The translations under genes and the position numbers were made by a program. Of a stretch of 64,000 nucleotides of DNA, positions 35,660 through 43,201 are shown in pieces. A model generated the notes under the pieces. That model made no database searches and was not told the origin of the DNA. It saw nothing but the letters and a program-made list of their open reading frames with translations. Numbering within the stretch: the stretch's first letter is position 1; each line of letters starts with the position of its first letter. Source of the DNA: Burkholderia sp. FERM BP-3421 (GTDB lineage: Bacteria; Pseudomonadota; Gammaproteobacteria; Burkholderiales; Burkholderiaceae); NCBI RefSeq assembly GCF_028657905.1, contig NZ_CP117782.1, positions 186,001-250,000 on the forward strand. The letters run 5' to 3'.

Positions 35660-36153
35660 GAGGTGGCCTCCGTCGCCCCGGCCGCCGCGGCGGTTGCATA
35701 GAGCGTGTCGAAGCGTGACGGCGACACGCGCGCATGCAGCGCGCCGTTGACGGTCAGGGACGGCGACTGCGCGCACAGCCCGAGGCAGTACACGGATTCG
35801 AGCGCGACCTCGCCGGCGGGCGCGGCCTCGTCATGACGGGCGTCGATGCGGCAGCCGGTGCGCGCTTGCGCGTGCGCGACGAGTGCTTCGCCGCCCATGC
35901 TGCGGCACGCCTCGGCCCGGCAGATCTGGATCGTCACGCGCGCGGGCGGCGCGCTGCGGAAGTGATGGTAGTAGGTCAGGACACCGTGAACCTCGGCGCG
36001 CGACAGGTTCAAGGCGCGCGCGAGCGGGGCGATGCAGGCGGGCGGCACGAAGCCGGCGTCGTCCTGGATCGCGTGCAGGATCGCGACCAGTGATGCGCCG
36101 GGCCGGACGTGTTTGTGCACGAGCGCCTCGGGGGCGACGGGGGATGGGGACAT
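35656..36153 (-). CDS. fdsG: NAD-linked formate dehydrogenase gamma subunit
   Basis: A 165-residue NuoE-like subunit. The thioredoxin-fold [2Fe-2S] ligands are seen as CRAEAC and CLGLC. The N-terminal helical part includes AIQDDAGFVPPACI. It is the first gene of fdsGBAD. ATG 36153 (MSPSPVAPEAL) was preferred to an upstream in-frame ATG at 36195, which would run into the regulatory dyad. Confidence 0.94.
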   Translation of the reverse strand: MSPSPVAPEALVHKHVRPGASLVAILHAIQDDAGFVPPACIAPLARALNLSRAEVHGVLTYYHHFRSAPPARVTIQICRAEACRSMGGEALVAHAQARTGCRIDARHDEAAPAGEVALESVYCLGLCAQSPSLTVNGALHARVSPSRFDTLYATAAAAGATEATS

Positions 36154-36176
36154 CCGGTATGCTCCTCCAAAGTCAT

Positions 36177-36208
36177 ATATGCGCACGCTGTGCATATGGT
36201 GCGCAAAT
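36177..36208. promoter_or_regulatory. Dyad and direct repeats between fdsG and its divergent regulator
   Basis: ATATGCGCAC (36177-36186) and GTGCATAT (36190-36197) form a near-dyad. TGCGCA occurs at 36180 and again at 36200, exactly 20 bp apart. The element lies 24 bp before fdsG and about 80 bp before the regulator, so it is the best candidate operator for both. Confidence 0.45.
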
Positions 36209-36284
36209 CAACTCTGTTTTGATTGATTGCCGTTGACGATAAGCTGATCGCGGCGGCGTCGCAATAGGAAATGAGCGTGCATAA

Positions 36285-37379
36285 ATGATTGAGATCGAAT
36301 GCGACGCGCACTTGTACGTGCGCGACAGCGCGGGTCGGGTCGCGAGCCTGACCGACCTCGCGCCGCTGTTGGAATCGATCGCGGCGACGGGCAGCATCGC
36401 GCGCGCCGCGCATAGCCGGGGGATGTCCTACCGGCACGCGTGGGGTCAGGTGCGCGCGTTCGAGGCGTGCGTCGGCGGGGCGCTGATCGAAACCGTGCGG
36501 GGCAAGGGGACTTCGCTGTCGGCGCTGGGGCGCGCGGTGGCCGATGCGCAGCAGCTCGCGGGCGAGCGGCTCGACGGCAGCCTGCGCGCCTGCGCTGCGG
36601 AGATCGCGGGCAATCTCGATCGGTGGCTGACGCGGCGCGCGGCGGGCTTGCGGATTCACGCATCGCACGGCTACGCCGTCGCGGCGCTCGCCGAGGCCTG
36701 GGAGCGCGGCGGCGCGCCGCTCGATCTCAAGTACCGGGAAAGCGTGGAGGCCGTGAAGGCGCTGGCGGCCGGCGAGTGCGACCTGGCGGGCTTTCATCTG
36801 CCGCGCGGGCCGCATCGCGCGGCGTGCGCGCGGATCTACCGGCCCTGGCTCGATGAAGCGCGGCACGCGTTGATCCACCTCACGCGGCGGCGGCAAGGGC
36901 TGTTCGTGCCGCACGGCAATCCACGCGGAATCGCGGGGCTCGCGGACCTCGCGCGCGGCGACATCCGTTTCGTCAATCGCCAGCCGGGCTCGGGCACGCG
37001 GATGCTGTTCGAGCTGGCGGCGCAGGCGGCCGGCGTCGATCCCGCGCGGCTCGGCGGAGCGGCCTCGACCGAGCTGACGCATTCCGCGATCGCCGCCTTC
37101 GTCGCGAGCGGGATGGCCGACGTCGGGTTCGGCGTCGAGCCCGCCGCGCGCCACTTCGGGCTCGATTTCATCCCCGTGGCCGACGAGGACTATTACTTCG
37201 CCTGCGAGCGCGCGCGCTTGACCGACGCGCCGCTCGCGGGCGTACTCGCGCTGCTGCGCGAGGCGGACTACCGCGCCGGCGTCGCGCGACTCGACGGCTA
37301 TGATCCGGCCGCCTCGGGCTCGCTCGTGAGCGTGTCCGACGGGCTCGCGGGAACGGCGGCGAAACGTCATGCCCGGTAA
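36285..37379 (+). CDS. ModE-type HTH / substrate-binding-domain regulator, probable fds regulator
   Basis: A 364-residue protein with a LysR/ModE-like N-terminal helix-turn-helix (SIAATGSIARAAHSRGMSYRHAWGQVRAFE-type, about 30-60). A periplasmic-binding-like domain follows (about 120-345, with FVNRQPGSGTRMLFE and GMADVGFGVEPAARHFGLDFIPV), as in the PBP-like domain linked to molybdate or molybdopterin regulation. Being divergent from fdsGBAD, it likely controls that operon in response to formate, molybdate or cofactor state. The ligand is an inference. ATG 36285 has AGGAAA upstream. Confidence 0.8.
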   Translation: MIEIECDAHLYVRDSAGRVASLTDLAPLLESIAATGSIARAAHSRGMSYRHAWGQVRAFEACVGGALIETVRGKGTSLSALGRAVADAQQLAGERLDGSLRACAAEIAGNLDRWLTRRAAGLRIHASHGYAVAALAEAWERGGAPLDLKYRESVEAVKALAAGECDLAGFHLPRGPHRAACARIYRPWLDEARHALIHLTRRRQGLFVPHGNPRGIAGLADLARGDIRFVNRQPGSGTRMLFELAAQAAGVDPARLGGAASTELTHSAIAAFVASGMADVGFGVEPAARHFGLDFIPVADEDYYFACERARLTDAPLAGVLALLREADYRAGVARLDGYDPAASGSLVSVSDGLAGTAAKRHAR

Positions 37380-37478
37380 TGGGGGGGAGGGCTGTTTCGC
37401 TGCACGGCGGCCGCGTTTGCGCTACGCTTTCCGTTCATCTACGTTTCATCCGCTACGCCGTCGCGGCGTTTTTCCTTT

Positions 37479-37748
37479 ATGAAGCCATTCCTGTCCCTTA
37501 CCGTCGCTGCCCTCAGCGCGGGCGTGCTTGCCGCCACCGCCTCGCTCGCGTTCGCGCAGAATTCTCCCGGCGTGCCGGGCGGCATCCTGAACGAGCAATT
37601 CCGTCTGAACGAACATCCGCAGATGCAGTTCGCCGCGTCGTCGCCGTCGCAGAAGTACCAGGGCAGCAAGAAGTCGGCCCTGCGCAGGAAGGGCGACATG
37701 GGCGACCCGAACGGCTGCAACCTCAAGTGTCCGATGGACGGCCAGTAA
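37479..37748 (+). CDS. Small exported protein with C-terminal CxxxC
   Basis: An 89-residue protein I do not recognise. It has a clear signal peptide (MKPFLSLTVAALSAGVLAAT onward, cleavage at AFA|QNSPG). The mature part has only about 62 residues: a Gly/Pro/Asn-rich start, KKSALRRKG, then GCNLKCPMDGQ at the end. Two cysteines spaced CxxxC in a tiny periplasmic protein suggest a disulfide or metal site. It lies alone between the fds regulator and the next unknown gene. Confidence 0.7.
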   Translation: MKPFLSLTVAALSAGVLAATASLAFAQNSPGVPGGILNEQFRLNEHPQMQFAASSPSQKYQGSKKSALRRKGDMGDPNGCNLKCPMDGQ

Positions 37749-37822
37749 ATCCACCGTTCGCCGCTGCCGGTTGTCCCGGCATGTCGGCTCTCGCCCGCGC
37801 GTCCAAGTGACGCACCCCGGCC

Positions 37823-37864
37823 CCGCGCGCCTTGGCGCGCGGTCGGACTACCAAGGCTGGTAGT
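37823..37864. repeat. Two adjacent hairpins
   Basis: CCGCGCGCC-TT-GGCGCGCGG (37823-37842) is followed 4 bases later by ACTACCA-AGGC-TGGTAGT (37847-37864). They lie after the small exported gene and 120 bp before the next start. The second could end transcription only weakly because its T run is short. Confidence 0.5.
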
Positions 37865-37983
37865 TGTCGGCGCGCGCGGGTCCGCGTGAAATCTCCCTGT
37901 GTCTCGCCGAGCCGGCTTTGCCGGCCGATGGTCGCCGTCCTGGCGCGCGGGGCGCGCATTTCGCGCTGAATGAGAGTCGAACG

Positions 37984-39027
37984 ATGGATCAAGCTTTGCA
38001 GCACGCGTCGCAATGGTGGGGCGCTGGCGACACCGAACCGGGTGCCCGACCGGGCCCCTCCGCCGATGAAACCGCGTGGCACGCGGTGGCGTCGGGCGGC
38101 CTGCGGCCTGCCGCCGAGGCGTGCCGCGCGCTCGGCGCGTATGACCGAGCGGCGCTTGCCGCGCTCAACCGGCACCGTGAGCTGAGCGTGCAGGCGGTGC
38201 GCGAGGGCGCGTCGCTCACGCTCTACGTGAATGCGCTCGGGCGCTTGCATGTCCGTCCATCGGACGCGCCGAAGATCGCCTATACGCCGGACGATACCTG
38301 GCTCGAGCTGGGGCATGTGGCGGCGGGCGCGGAGGTGCTGGCCGAGGTCGACGCGCGTTTTGCCGACTGGCAGCTGCGCGACCGGCAGTGCGCGGCGCGG
38401 GTGCGCACAACGCTCGACCGGGCGCACGCGAGCGGCGAACTGGCGCGGGTGCTGCAGGAGGCGCGCGCGTGCGTCGCGCAGATCGAACCCGTGTGTTTCT
38501 ACATCGATGACCGGCTGTATACGCTTGCCGCCCGCTACGAACAGGTCGTGGGCGGGACGCGCGGCGCGCTGCTGCTGGCGTCGCTGCGCGAGCGCGGATA
38601 CCCGGCCTGGAACGAGGACGAGCGCTTGATCGTCGCGGCGCTGTATGCGTTGAAGACCGCCGGACGGATCACGGCGTTCGCGGAATTCAACGGCGCGGTA
38701 CTGAGCGCCGGCGCCTTGCTCGCTTGTCTGCGCGCGCTCGCCGTCGAGTGCGGCGCGGGGGAGTGCGACGATCTGTTCGACTGGGCGCGCAAGATCCACG
38801 ATGGCCTGCTGCGGTCGGCCGGGGAATTGTGGCTGCGTTATCGCTGGCGCGGCGGTTTCGAATTCAGTTGCGCGGCGTCGCGGTCCGGATCAGGCGTCAT
38901 GACGCTGCCCGACGATGCGCCGCTGTCTCGGCGCGCGCGCTGGTGGCGGGCCGCACGACATATCGGCGCGCGGCTTGGTTTCGCGCCTGCGCGCGTGTCG
39001 CGCGCAGGCGCGGCATCGCGCGGCTAA
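37984..39027 (+). CDS. Unrecognised 347-residue protein
   Basis: I do not recognise this protein. From ATG 37984 it has no signal peptide or membrane segment. It is rich in Ala, Arg, Leu and Cys (for example ACVAQIEPVCFYIDDRLYTL and ALAVECGAGECDDLFDWARK) and looks mostly helical, with an Arg-rich C-terminus. GC3 and residue choice are those of a real gene for the full length. A longer frame begins at 37864, but it crosses the hairpins and lacks family-like sequence. The stop is 21 bp before the 14-bp minisatellite. Confidence 0.65.
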   Translation: MDQALQHASQWWGAGDTEPGARPGPSADETAWHAVASGGLRPAAEACRALGAYDRAALAALNRHRELSVQAVREGASLTLYVNALGRLHVRPSDAPKIAYTPDDTWLELGHVAAGAEVLAEVDARFADWQLRDRQCAARVRTTLDRAHASGELARVLQEARACVAQIEPVCFYIDDRLYTLAARYEQVVGGTRGALLLASLRERGYPAWNEDERLIVAALYALKTAGRITAFAEFNGAVLSAGALLACLRALAVECGAGECDDLFDWARKIHDGLLRSAGELWLRYRWRGGFEFSCAASRSGSGVMTLPDDAPLSRRARWWRAARHIGARLGFAPARVSRAGAASRG

Positions 39028-39048
39028 GCGGGGACAAGTCGGCGGGGA

Positions 39049-39230
39049 CAAGTCACCACGGCCAAGTCACCACGGCCAAGTCACCACGGCCAAGTCACCA
39101 CGGCCAAGTCACCACGGCCAAGTCACCACGGCCAAGTCACCACGGCCAAGTCACCACGGCCAAATCACCACGGCCAAATCACCGCGGCCAAATCACCGCG
39201 GCCAAATCACCGCGGCCAAATCACCGCGGC
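39049..39230. repeat. 14-bp minisatellite, 13 exact-length copies
   Basis: Thirteen contiguous 14-bp units: eight of CAAGTCACCACGGC, one CAAATCACCACGGC, then four CAAATCACCGCGGC. The two base changes appear in order along the array. Partial copies precede it (ACAAGTC at 39034 and 39048). It fills the gap between two converging gene ends. As 14 is not a multiple of 3, it reads through all frames and is not coding. Confidence 0.95.
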
Positions 39231-39253
39231 CGACCGGACGCGGCCGGACGCCA

Positions 39254-39940
39254 TCAGTCGCGGGACCAGCCGGCGAGCAAAGCGGGCAGCGCGTCCATGT
39301 CGGCAAACACCGCCGCGACGCCCGCGCCGCGCAGCGCGGCCTCGGCATCCGCACCGGCCGGCGCGGGGCAATAGCCGAATACCGTCGCACCCGCGGCCAC
39401 GCCGGCCGTCGCGCCCGTCACGGTATCCTCGACGACCGCGCAGCGCGCCGGGTCGACGGCGAGCGCGCGCGCAGCCGTCAGATAGACATCCGGATGCGGC
39501 TTGCTGCGCGGCAGATCGTGGCCGCTGAAGACGTGTTCGCCGAAGTAGTCGCTGATGCCCACCTTGGCCAACTGCATCCTGACCTTGCGCAGATCCGCGC
39601 CGGAGGCGACCGCGACGCGGCCGGCGACGGCCTGGTGTACGGCGTGCAGCGCGGCCGGCGCGCCGTCGATGGCGACCAGTTCGGCCTCGAGCGCGGCATC
39701 GCGGCGCGCGCGGAATTGCGCGAGCCAGTCGGCCGTGATCGCGACGCCGGTGTGTTGCTCGATGCGCGCCGCTTCGTCGCGCACGGCCTTGCCGACGAAG
39801 ATCCGCATGGTTTCGGTCACGCTGATCGCCCACCCCAGTTCGCCGAGCATTTCGGCCAGCACGCGGTTCGTGATGGGTTCGGAATCGACCAGCACGCCGT
39901 CGCAATCGAACAGCACGGCATCAAACGGGAAGGACGTCAT
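39254..39940 (-). CDS. HAD-superfamily phosphatase, subfamily IA
   Basis: A 228-residue cytosolic protein of the beta-phosphoglucomutase/GS1-like branch. The motifs are in order: nucleophile DCDGVLVDSEP (10-20), VASGAD (motif II Ser about 112), Lys in SKPHPDVYL (about 146) and VVEDTVTGATAG (acidic motif III about 168). The small helical cap is present. The substrate is likely a sugar phosphate or phosphorylated metabolite but cannot be specified. It lies 182 bp from the tmRNA 3' end on the same strand. Confidence 0.85.
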   Translation of the reverse strand: MTSFPFDAVLFDCDGVLVDSEPITNRVLAEMLGELGWAISVTETMRIFVGKAVRDEAARIEQHTGVAITADWLAQFRARRDAALEAELVAIDGAPAALHAVHQAVAGRVAVASGADLRKVRMQLAKVGISDYFGEHVFSGHDLPRSKPHPDVYLTAARALAVDPARCAVVEDTVTGATAGVAAGATVFGYCPAPAGADAEAALRGAGVAAVFADMDALPALLAGWSRD

Positions 39941-40050
39941 GGGCGCATCGGAGAGGGCGGCAGGAGCGGGCTAGGATACACCGGACCTGGCGGGTCCGGA
40001 ACCGGTTGCGGGCCGGCTCCATCGTGTATTCGGGCGGGCGCGCCACCAGT

Positions 40051-40086
40051 AAAAAAACCCGCGCGGCCGGGAGGCTGTCGCGGGTT
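40051..40086 (-). terminator. Terminator of ssrA
   Basis: Reading leftward, AACCCGCG pairs with CGCGGGTT around a 15-base loop, followed by five further T. It lies 37 bp beyond the tmRNA 3' end. Confidence 0.75.
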
Positions 40087-40122
40087 CGTGCCGTCGCGGC
40101 AGGGGCCGCGAGCGGGAGAATG

Positions 40123-40492
40123 TGGTGGAGGCGGCGGGAATCGAACCCGCGTCCAGAAGCGCTCTACGATCAGTTCTACATGTTTAGTTCTGTCGTTTGA
40201 TTTAACCGTAACGTCGCGGACGAACACGCTCCGATACGGCGATTCACTAGGTTTTCGACCTCGGCGTCGTGACGCCACCGAAGCTTAACTGACGTATATG
40301 ACCTCTGGCGGTATTGCTACCGGTCTTGCGACGCTAGCCCGTCAGTGAACTAGGCAGAGGACGGCGGCCCTTAGGCTGCCAGTGCGAACGTTTCGTCGTT
40401 TGCAGTTACGTTTTTCCCATTGATTAACGAGGTGACGGGTCCTCGACATGCCCTGACCGCTTCACAACCCCTGTCGAAACCAGGTCGCCCCC
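40123..40492 (-). ncRNA. ssrA: Transfer-messenger RNA (one-piece)
   Basis: A 370-nt RNA that rescues stalled ribosomes. The 5' end GGGGGCG pairs with the 3' CGCCTCC before an encoded CCA, forming the alanine acceptor stem. The T-arm GGTTCGATTCC and the 5' CTGGTTTCGACAGGGG are typical. The tag frame starts at the resume codon GCA (40403). The standard order tRNA-like half, tag, pseudoknots shows the one-piece form rather than the permuted two-piece form. Confidence 0.97.
40371..40403 (-). other. tmRNA tag reading frame
   Basis: GCA to GCC then TAA encodes ANDETFALAA, the proteolysis tag recognised by ClpXP-type proteases through its LAA end. Confidence 0.95.
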
Positions 40493-40508
40493 GCGGATCG
40501 GATCGATC

Positions 40509-40514
40509 ATTATA
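40509..40514 (-). promoter_or_regulatory. ssrA -10 box overlapping the gph stop codon
   Basis: A perfect TATAAT read leftward lies 17 bases before the mature tmRNA 5' end. Bases 2-4 of gph's last codons give CTA TAA, so the gph stop is inside the box. No good -35 is seen at 16-18 bp. Confidence 0.6.
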
Positions 40515-41220
40515 GCCCAACATCGCGCAGGAGCCGCTGCAATTCGTCGGGCGTGGCGGCCAGGTGCTGCGCCTGCCAATCCTCGGGCGCGACACCGTCG
40601 CCGCAATAGCCGTATGCGGCCGCGATCGTCGTCATGCCCGCCGCGCTGCCGGCCTGGATGTCGCGCAGGTCGTCGCCGACGTACACGATGCGAGCCGGCT
40701 CGATCTGCAGCTCCTGCGCGGCATGCAGGAGCGGCGCAGGATGCGGCTTGGCATGCGGCGTCGTGTCGCCGCTGACCACGCAACCTGCGCGCGCGGCGAG
40801 CCCCAGCCGGTCGACGAGCGGGTCGGTCAGCCGCGCCACCTTGTTGGTCACGATGCCCCAGCGCACGCCGCGCGCGTCGAGGTCGTCGAGCAGCGCGCCG
40901 ATGCCGGCGAACAGCGTCGTGTGCACGCACAGGTCGGTCGCGTAGTTCGCGAGGAATTCATCCCGCATTGCGTCATAGCCGGGGCTGTCCGGCGCGATGC
41001 CGAACGCGCCCGCGAGCAGGCCCCGCGCGCCGGCCGATGCGAGCGGGCGCAGCGCCGCGAGCGGCGTTTCCGGCAGCGCGCGGGCGCGCTGCATCTTGGT
41101 GACGGCGGCGGCGAGGTCCGGCGCGGTGTCGGCGAGCGTGCCGTCGAGATCGAACAGCACGGCGGCGCAGGCGTCGAGTCGCGGCGCGACGTCGGACGAA
41201 GGGGCGAGGGAAGTGTTCAT
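40510..41220 (-). CDS. gph: Phosphoglycolate phosphatase
   Basis: A 236-residue HAD phosphatase. Nucleophile region LFDLDGTLADTAPDL (about 22-36), WGIVTNK (motif II), AKPHPAPLLHA (Lys) and VYVGDDLRDIQAGSAAGM (motif III) match Gph. It removes phosphate from 2-phosphoglycolate, arising from DNA repair and oxygenase side reactions. It lies 17 bp downstream of ubiG; the order ompA-ubiG-gph is conserved in Burkholderia-type genomes. Confidence 0.93.
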   Translation of the reverse strand: MNTSLAPSSDVAPRLDACAAVLFDLDGTLADTAPDLAAAVTKMQRARALPETPLAALRPLASAGARGLLAGAFGIAPDSPGYDAMRDEFLANYATDLCVHTTLFAGIGALLDDLDARGVRWGIVTNKVARLTDPLVDRLGLAARAGCVVSGDTTPHAKPHPAPLLHAAQELQIEPARIVYVGDDLRDIQAGSAAGMTTIAAAYGYCGDGVAPEDWQAQHLAATPDELQRLLRDVGL

Positions 41221-41237
41221 GGCGGGAGGCTGCGGAC

Positions 41238-41936
41238 TCAGGCGTGTCGGCGGCAGGCGACCAGGTAGTTGATGTCGGTGTCGTTCGACAGCGCGAAGCG
41301 CTTGCCGATCGGATGATAGGTGATGCCCTTGATCTCGACCGTATGCAGGTCGGTCGCGCGCACGAAGGACGCCAACTCGGACGGGCGGATGAAGCGCGCG
41401 TAGTCGTGAGTACCCTTCGGCAGCAGCTGGGCGATGTACTCGGCGCCGATCACGGCGAAGAGGTACGACTTCAGGTTGCGGTTCAGCGTCGAGAAGAACA
41501 CCCAGCCGCCCGGCTTCACGAGGCTGGCGCACGCGGCGACCACGTTGGCGGGGGACGGGACGTGCTCGAGCATCTCCATGCAGGTGACGACGTCGTAAGC
41601 GCCGGGCTCGCGGGCCGCGAGCGCCTCGGCGGCGATCGCCTCGTAGTCGACCGTCACGCCGCTTTCGAGGCTGTGCAGATCGGCGACGCCGAGCGCCTCG
41701 GTCGACAGGTCGATGCCCTTGACCTGCGCACCGAGCCCCGCCATCGATTCGGACAGGATGCCGCCGCCGCAGCCGATGTCGAGCACGCGCTTGCCGGCGA
41801 GGTGCGCGTGCGCGTCGATCCAGCCGAGCCGCACCGGGTTGAGGTCGTGCAGCGGCTTGAACTCTGCGTTCGGGTCCCACCACTTGTGGGCAAGGTCACT
41901 GAATTTCTGGAGCTCGTGCGGATCGGCGTTGGTCAT
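41238..41936 (-). CDS. ubiG: Ubiquinone biosynthesis O-methyltransferase
   Basis: A 232-residue SAM-dependent enzyme making both O-methylations in ubiquinone synthesis. The start MTNADPHELQKFSDLAHKWWDPNAEFKPLHDLNPVR-like N-terminus is UbiG-typical. The SAM site VLDIGCGGGILSE is at about 52-64, and CMEMLEHVP and the FFSTLNRN segment are present. ATG 41936 was chosen over 41978, since homologues begin near the DPHELQKF segment. Confidence 0.95.
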   Translation of the reverse strand: MTNADPHELQKFSDLAHKWWDPNAEFKPLHDLNPVRLGWIDAHAHLAGKRVLDIGCGGGILSESMAGLGAQVKGIDLSTEALGVADLHSLESGVTVDYEAIAAEALAAREPGAYDVVTCMEMLEHVPSPANVVAACASLVKPGGWVFFSTLNRNLKSYLFAVIGAEYIAQLLPKGTHDYARFIRPSELASFVRATDLHTVEIKGITYHPIGKRFALSNDTDINYLVACRRHA

Positions 41937-42047
41937 GTCGGCAAGCGGGATACGGGAAGGGCGGAGGCCGCCCGTCAATCAAGCCCCGAGTATATAAGGG
42001 GGCGGGGCGCCTTGCACGGAAACGTCCGGCGCGGGATGCGCGGGAAT

Positions 42048-42072
42048 AAAAAAAGCCCCGCCGGAGCGGGGC
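42048..42072 (-). terminator. Terminator after ompA
   Basis: Reading leftward, GCCCCGC-TCCG-GCGGGGC is followed by seven T. It lies 38 bp beyond the ompA stop and separates most ompA transcription from ubiG. Confidence 0.88.
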
Positions 42073-42082
42073 CTTGCTGCCG

Positions 42083-42100
42083 GGTGATCCTGGGATCACC
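42083..42100. repeat. 8-bp perfect stem in the ompA 3' untranslated region
   Basis: GGTGATCC-TG-GGATCACC lies between the ompA stop and the terminator. It makes a second hairpin on the mRNA that could stabilise the 3' end. Confidence 0.5.
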
Positions 42101-42110
42101 GCAACCTGTC

Positions 42111-42764
42111 TTACTTCTGAACTTGTTGCGTGCCGACCACTTCGACTTCCACGCGACGATCCGGTGCGAGGCAGGCGATGAGTTGCTTGCGGTTCTTCTG
42201 GTTGCAGCCGGTCGTGACCGGGTTGCGCTTGCCCTTGCCTTCCGTGTAGACACGGTTGGACTCGATGCCCTTGCTGACCAGGTACGACTTGACTGCTTGC
42301 GCACGGCGCAGCGACAGACGGTCGTTGTACTTGTCCGAACCGATGCGGTCGGTGTAGCCCGTGGCCACGACGACTTCCAGGTTCATGCCCTGGATCTTCG
42401 CTGCCAGCTCGTCCAGCTTCTGCTTGCCCAGCGGCTTGAGGGTCGCCTTGTCGAAGTCGAACAGCGCGTCAGCTTGATACGTGATCTTCTGGCTCGTGAT
42501 GGCCGGAGCAACCGGAGCGACCGGCGTCGGCGCCGGTGCCTGGGCGACCAGTGCGCCATCGCACTTCGCGTTGGCGGTGGCCGGCGTCCAGAACGCATCG
42601 CGCCAGCAAAGCTCGTTCGTGCCGTTCATCCACACGTATTCGCCCGTGCCATTCACCCAGTTGTCGTTCACGGCTTGTCGCGACGCCGGCACCGACTGTG
42701 CCGAAGCGGATGCAGCCATAACTGCGGTAGCTGCAATGAACGCGAGCTTTGAAAGTTTATTCAT
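42111..42764 (-). CDS. ompA: OmpA-family outer-membrane/peptidoglycan-binding protein
   Basis: A 217-residue exported protein: signal peptide MNKLSKLAFIAATAVMAASASAQ, a short Trp/Asn-rich N-terminal part (WVNGTGEYVWMNGTNELCWRD) with two Cys, a Pro/Ala hinge, then the OmpA-like domain (about 95-210) with ATGYTDRIGSDKYNDRLSLRRAQAVK, the peptidoglycan (diaminopimelate) binding segment. It lacks the eight-stranded barrel of enteric OmpA. Strong GAGGAG and an extended -10 upstream suggest high expression. Confidence 0.93.
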   Translation of the reverse strand: MNKLSKLAFIAATAVMAASASAQSVPASRQAVNDNWVNGTGEYVWMNGTNELCWRDAFWTPATANAKCDGALVAQAPAPTPVAPVAPAITSQKITYQADALFDFDKATLKPLGKQKLDELAAKIQGMNLEVVVATGYTDRIGSDKYNDRLSLRRAQAVKSYLVSKGIESNRVYTEGKGKRNPVTTGCNQKNRKQLIACLAPDRRVEVEVVGTQQVQK

Positions 42765-42840
42765 ATTTCTCCTCTCGAAATTGAGATTACCGCAGGTTTA
42801 CTGCGAGCCTGTTGACGATGACAAGTCATACATTGCTCGA

Positions 42841-42846
42841 AGTATA
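42841..42846 (-). promoter_or_regulatory. Extended -10 of ompA
   Basis: TGTTATACT read leftward gives TG-N-TATACT, 76 bp before the ATG. The leader also holds a CGCAG-TAAAC-CTGCG stem-loop before the ribosome site GAGAGGAG. Confidence 0.55.
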
Positions 42847-43173
42847 ACATTGGTGCGGCACAAAAAACGCGGCGCCGCTCTGTGTAGACTTCGAGCAGCG
42901 TCTAACTTTCAGTGCGTTGGCATTTTGCCATATCGTTCCCTTCCCACGAAAAAAAATCCTCCCCACCCTAAGATCGCTCTCCTGAATGTGGTGCATGTGC
43001 AACACGGCCTTGCCGCAAGTTTCAGAAATTGTCAAGGACTGAACAAAAAATAGCGCGTGGGAACCCGTGCCGGCCGGATTGTGAATGAAAACGAAACAGA
43101 TTCGATCGGATCCGCGGGGATGGGGGGACGGGGCGCGGCGCGCTTCCGCTATATGTATATAGAGGGGCGGGCG

Positions 43174-43201
43174 TTGGGGCGGATTTGGCGCATGCTAGAA
43201 T
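43174..43201 (+). promoter_or_regulatory. gyrA promoter
   Basis: TTGGGG (43174-43179) and TAGAAT (43196-43201), preceded by TGC as an extended -10, with a 16-bp spacer, 78 bp before the gyrA ATG. GyrA promoters are often supercoiling-sensitive; a GC-rich discriminator (CGCACG) is compatible. Confidence 0.6.

Noticed and set aside
39049..39230. Repeat array that could be mistaken for a CRISPR
   Set aside because: Units are contiguous 14-mers with no spacers, and no cas gene is near.
38915..40288. Rightward frame with repeated HHGQVTTAKS residues
   Set aside because: Product of the 14-bp minisatellite read in all frames, continuing into tmRNA; no ribosome site or conserved part.
43149..43162. 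CTATAT-GT-ATATAG before gyrA as a regulator operator
   Set aside because: Short AT dyads of this sort are common in promoters, and no regulator is linked; kept only as a note.
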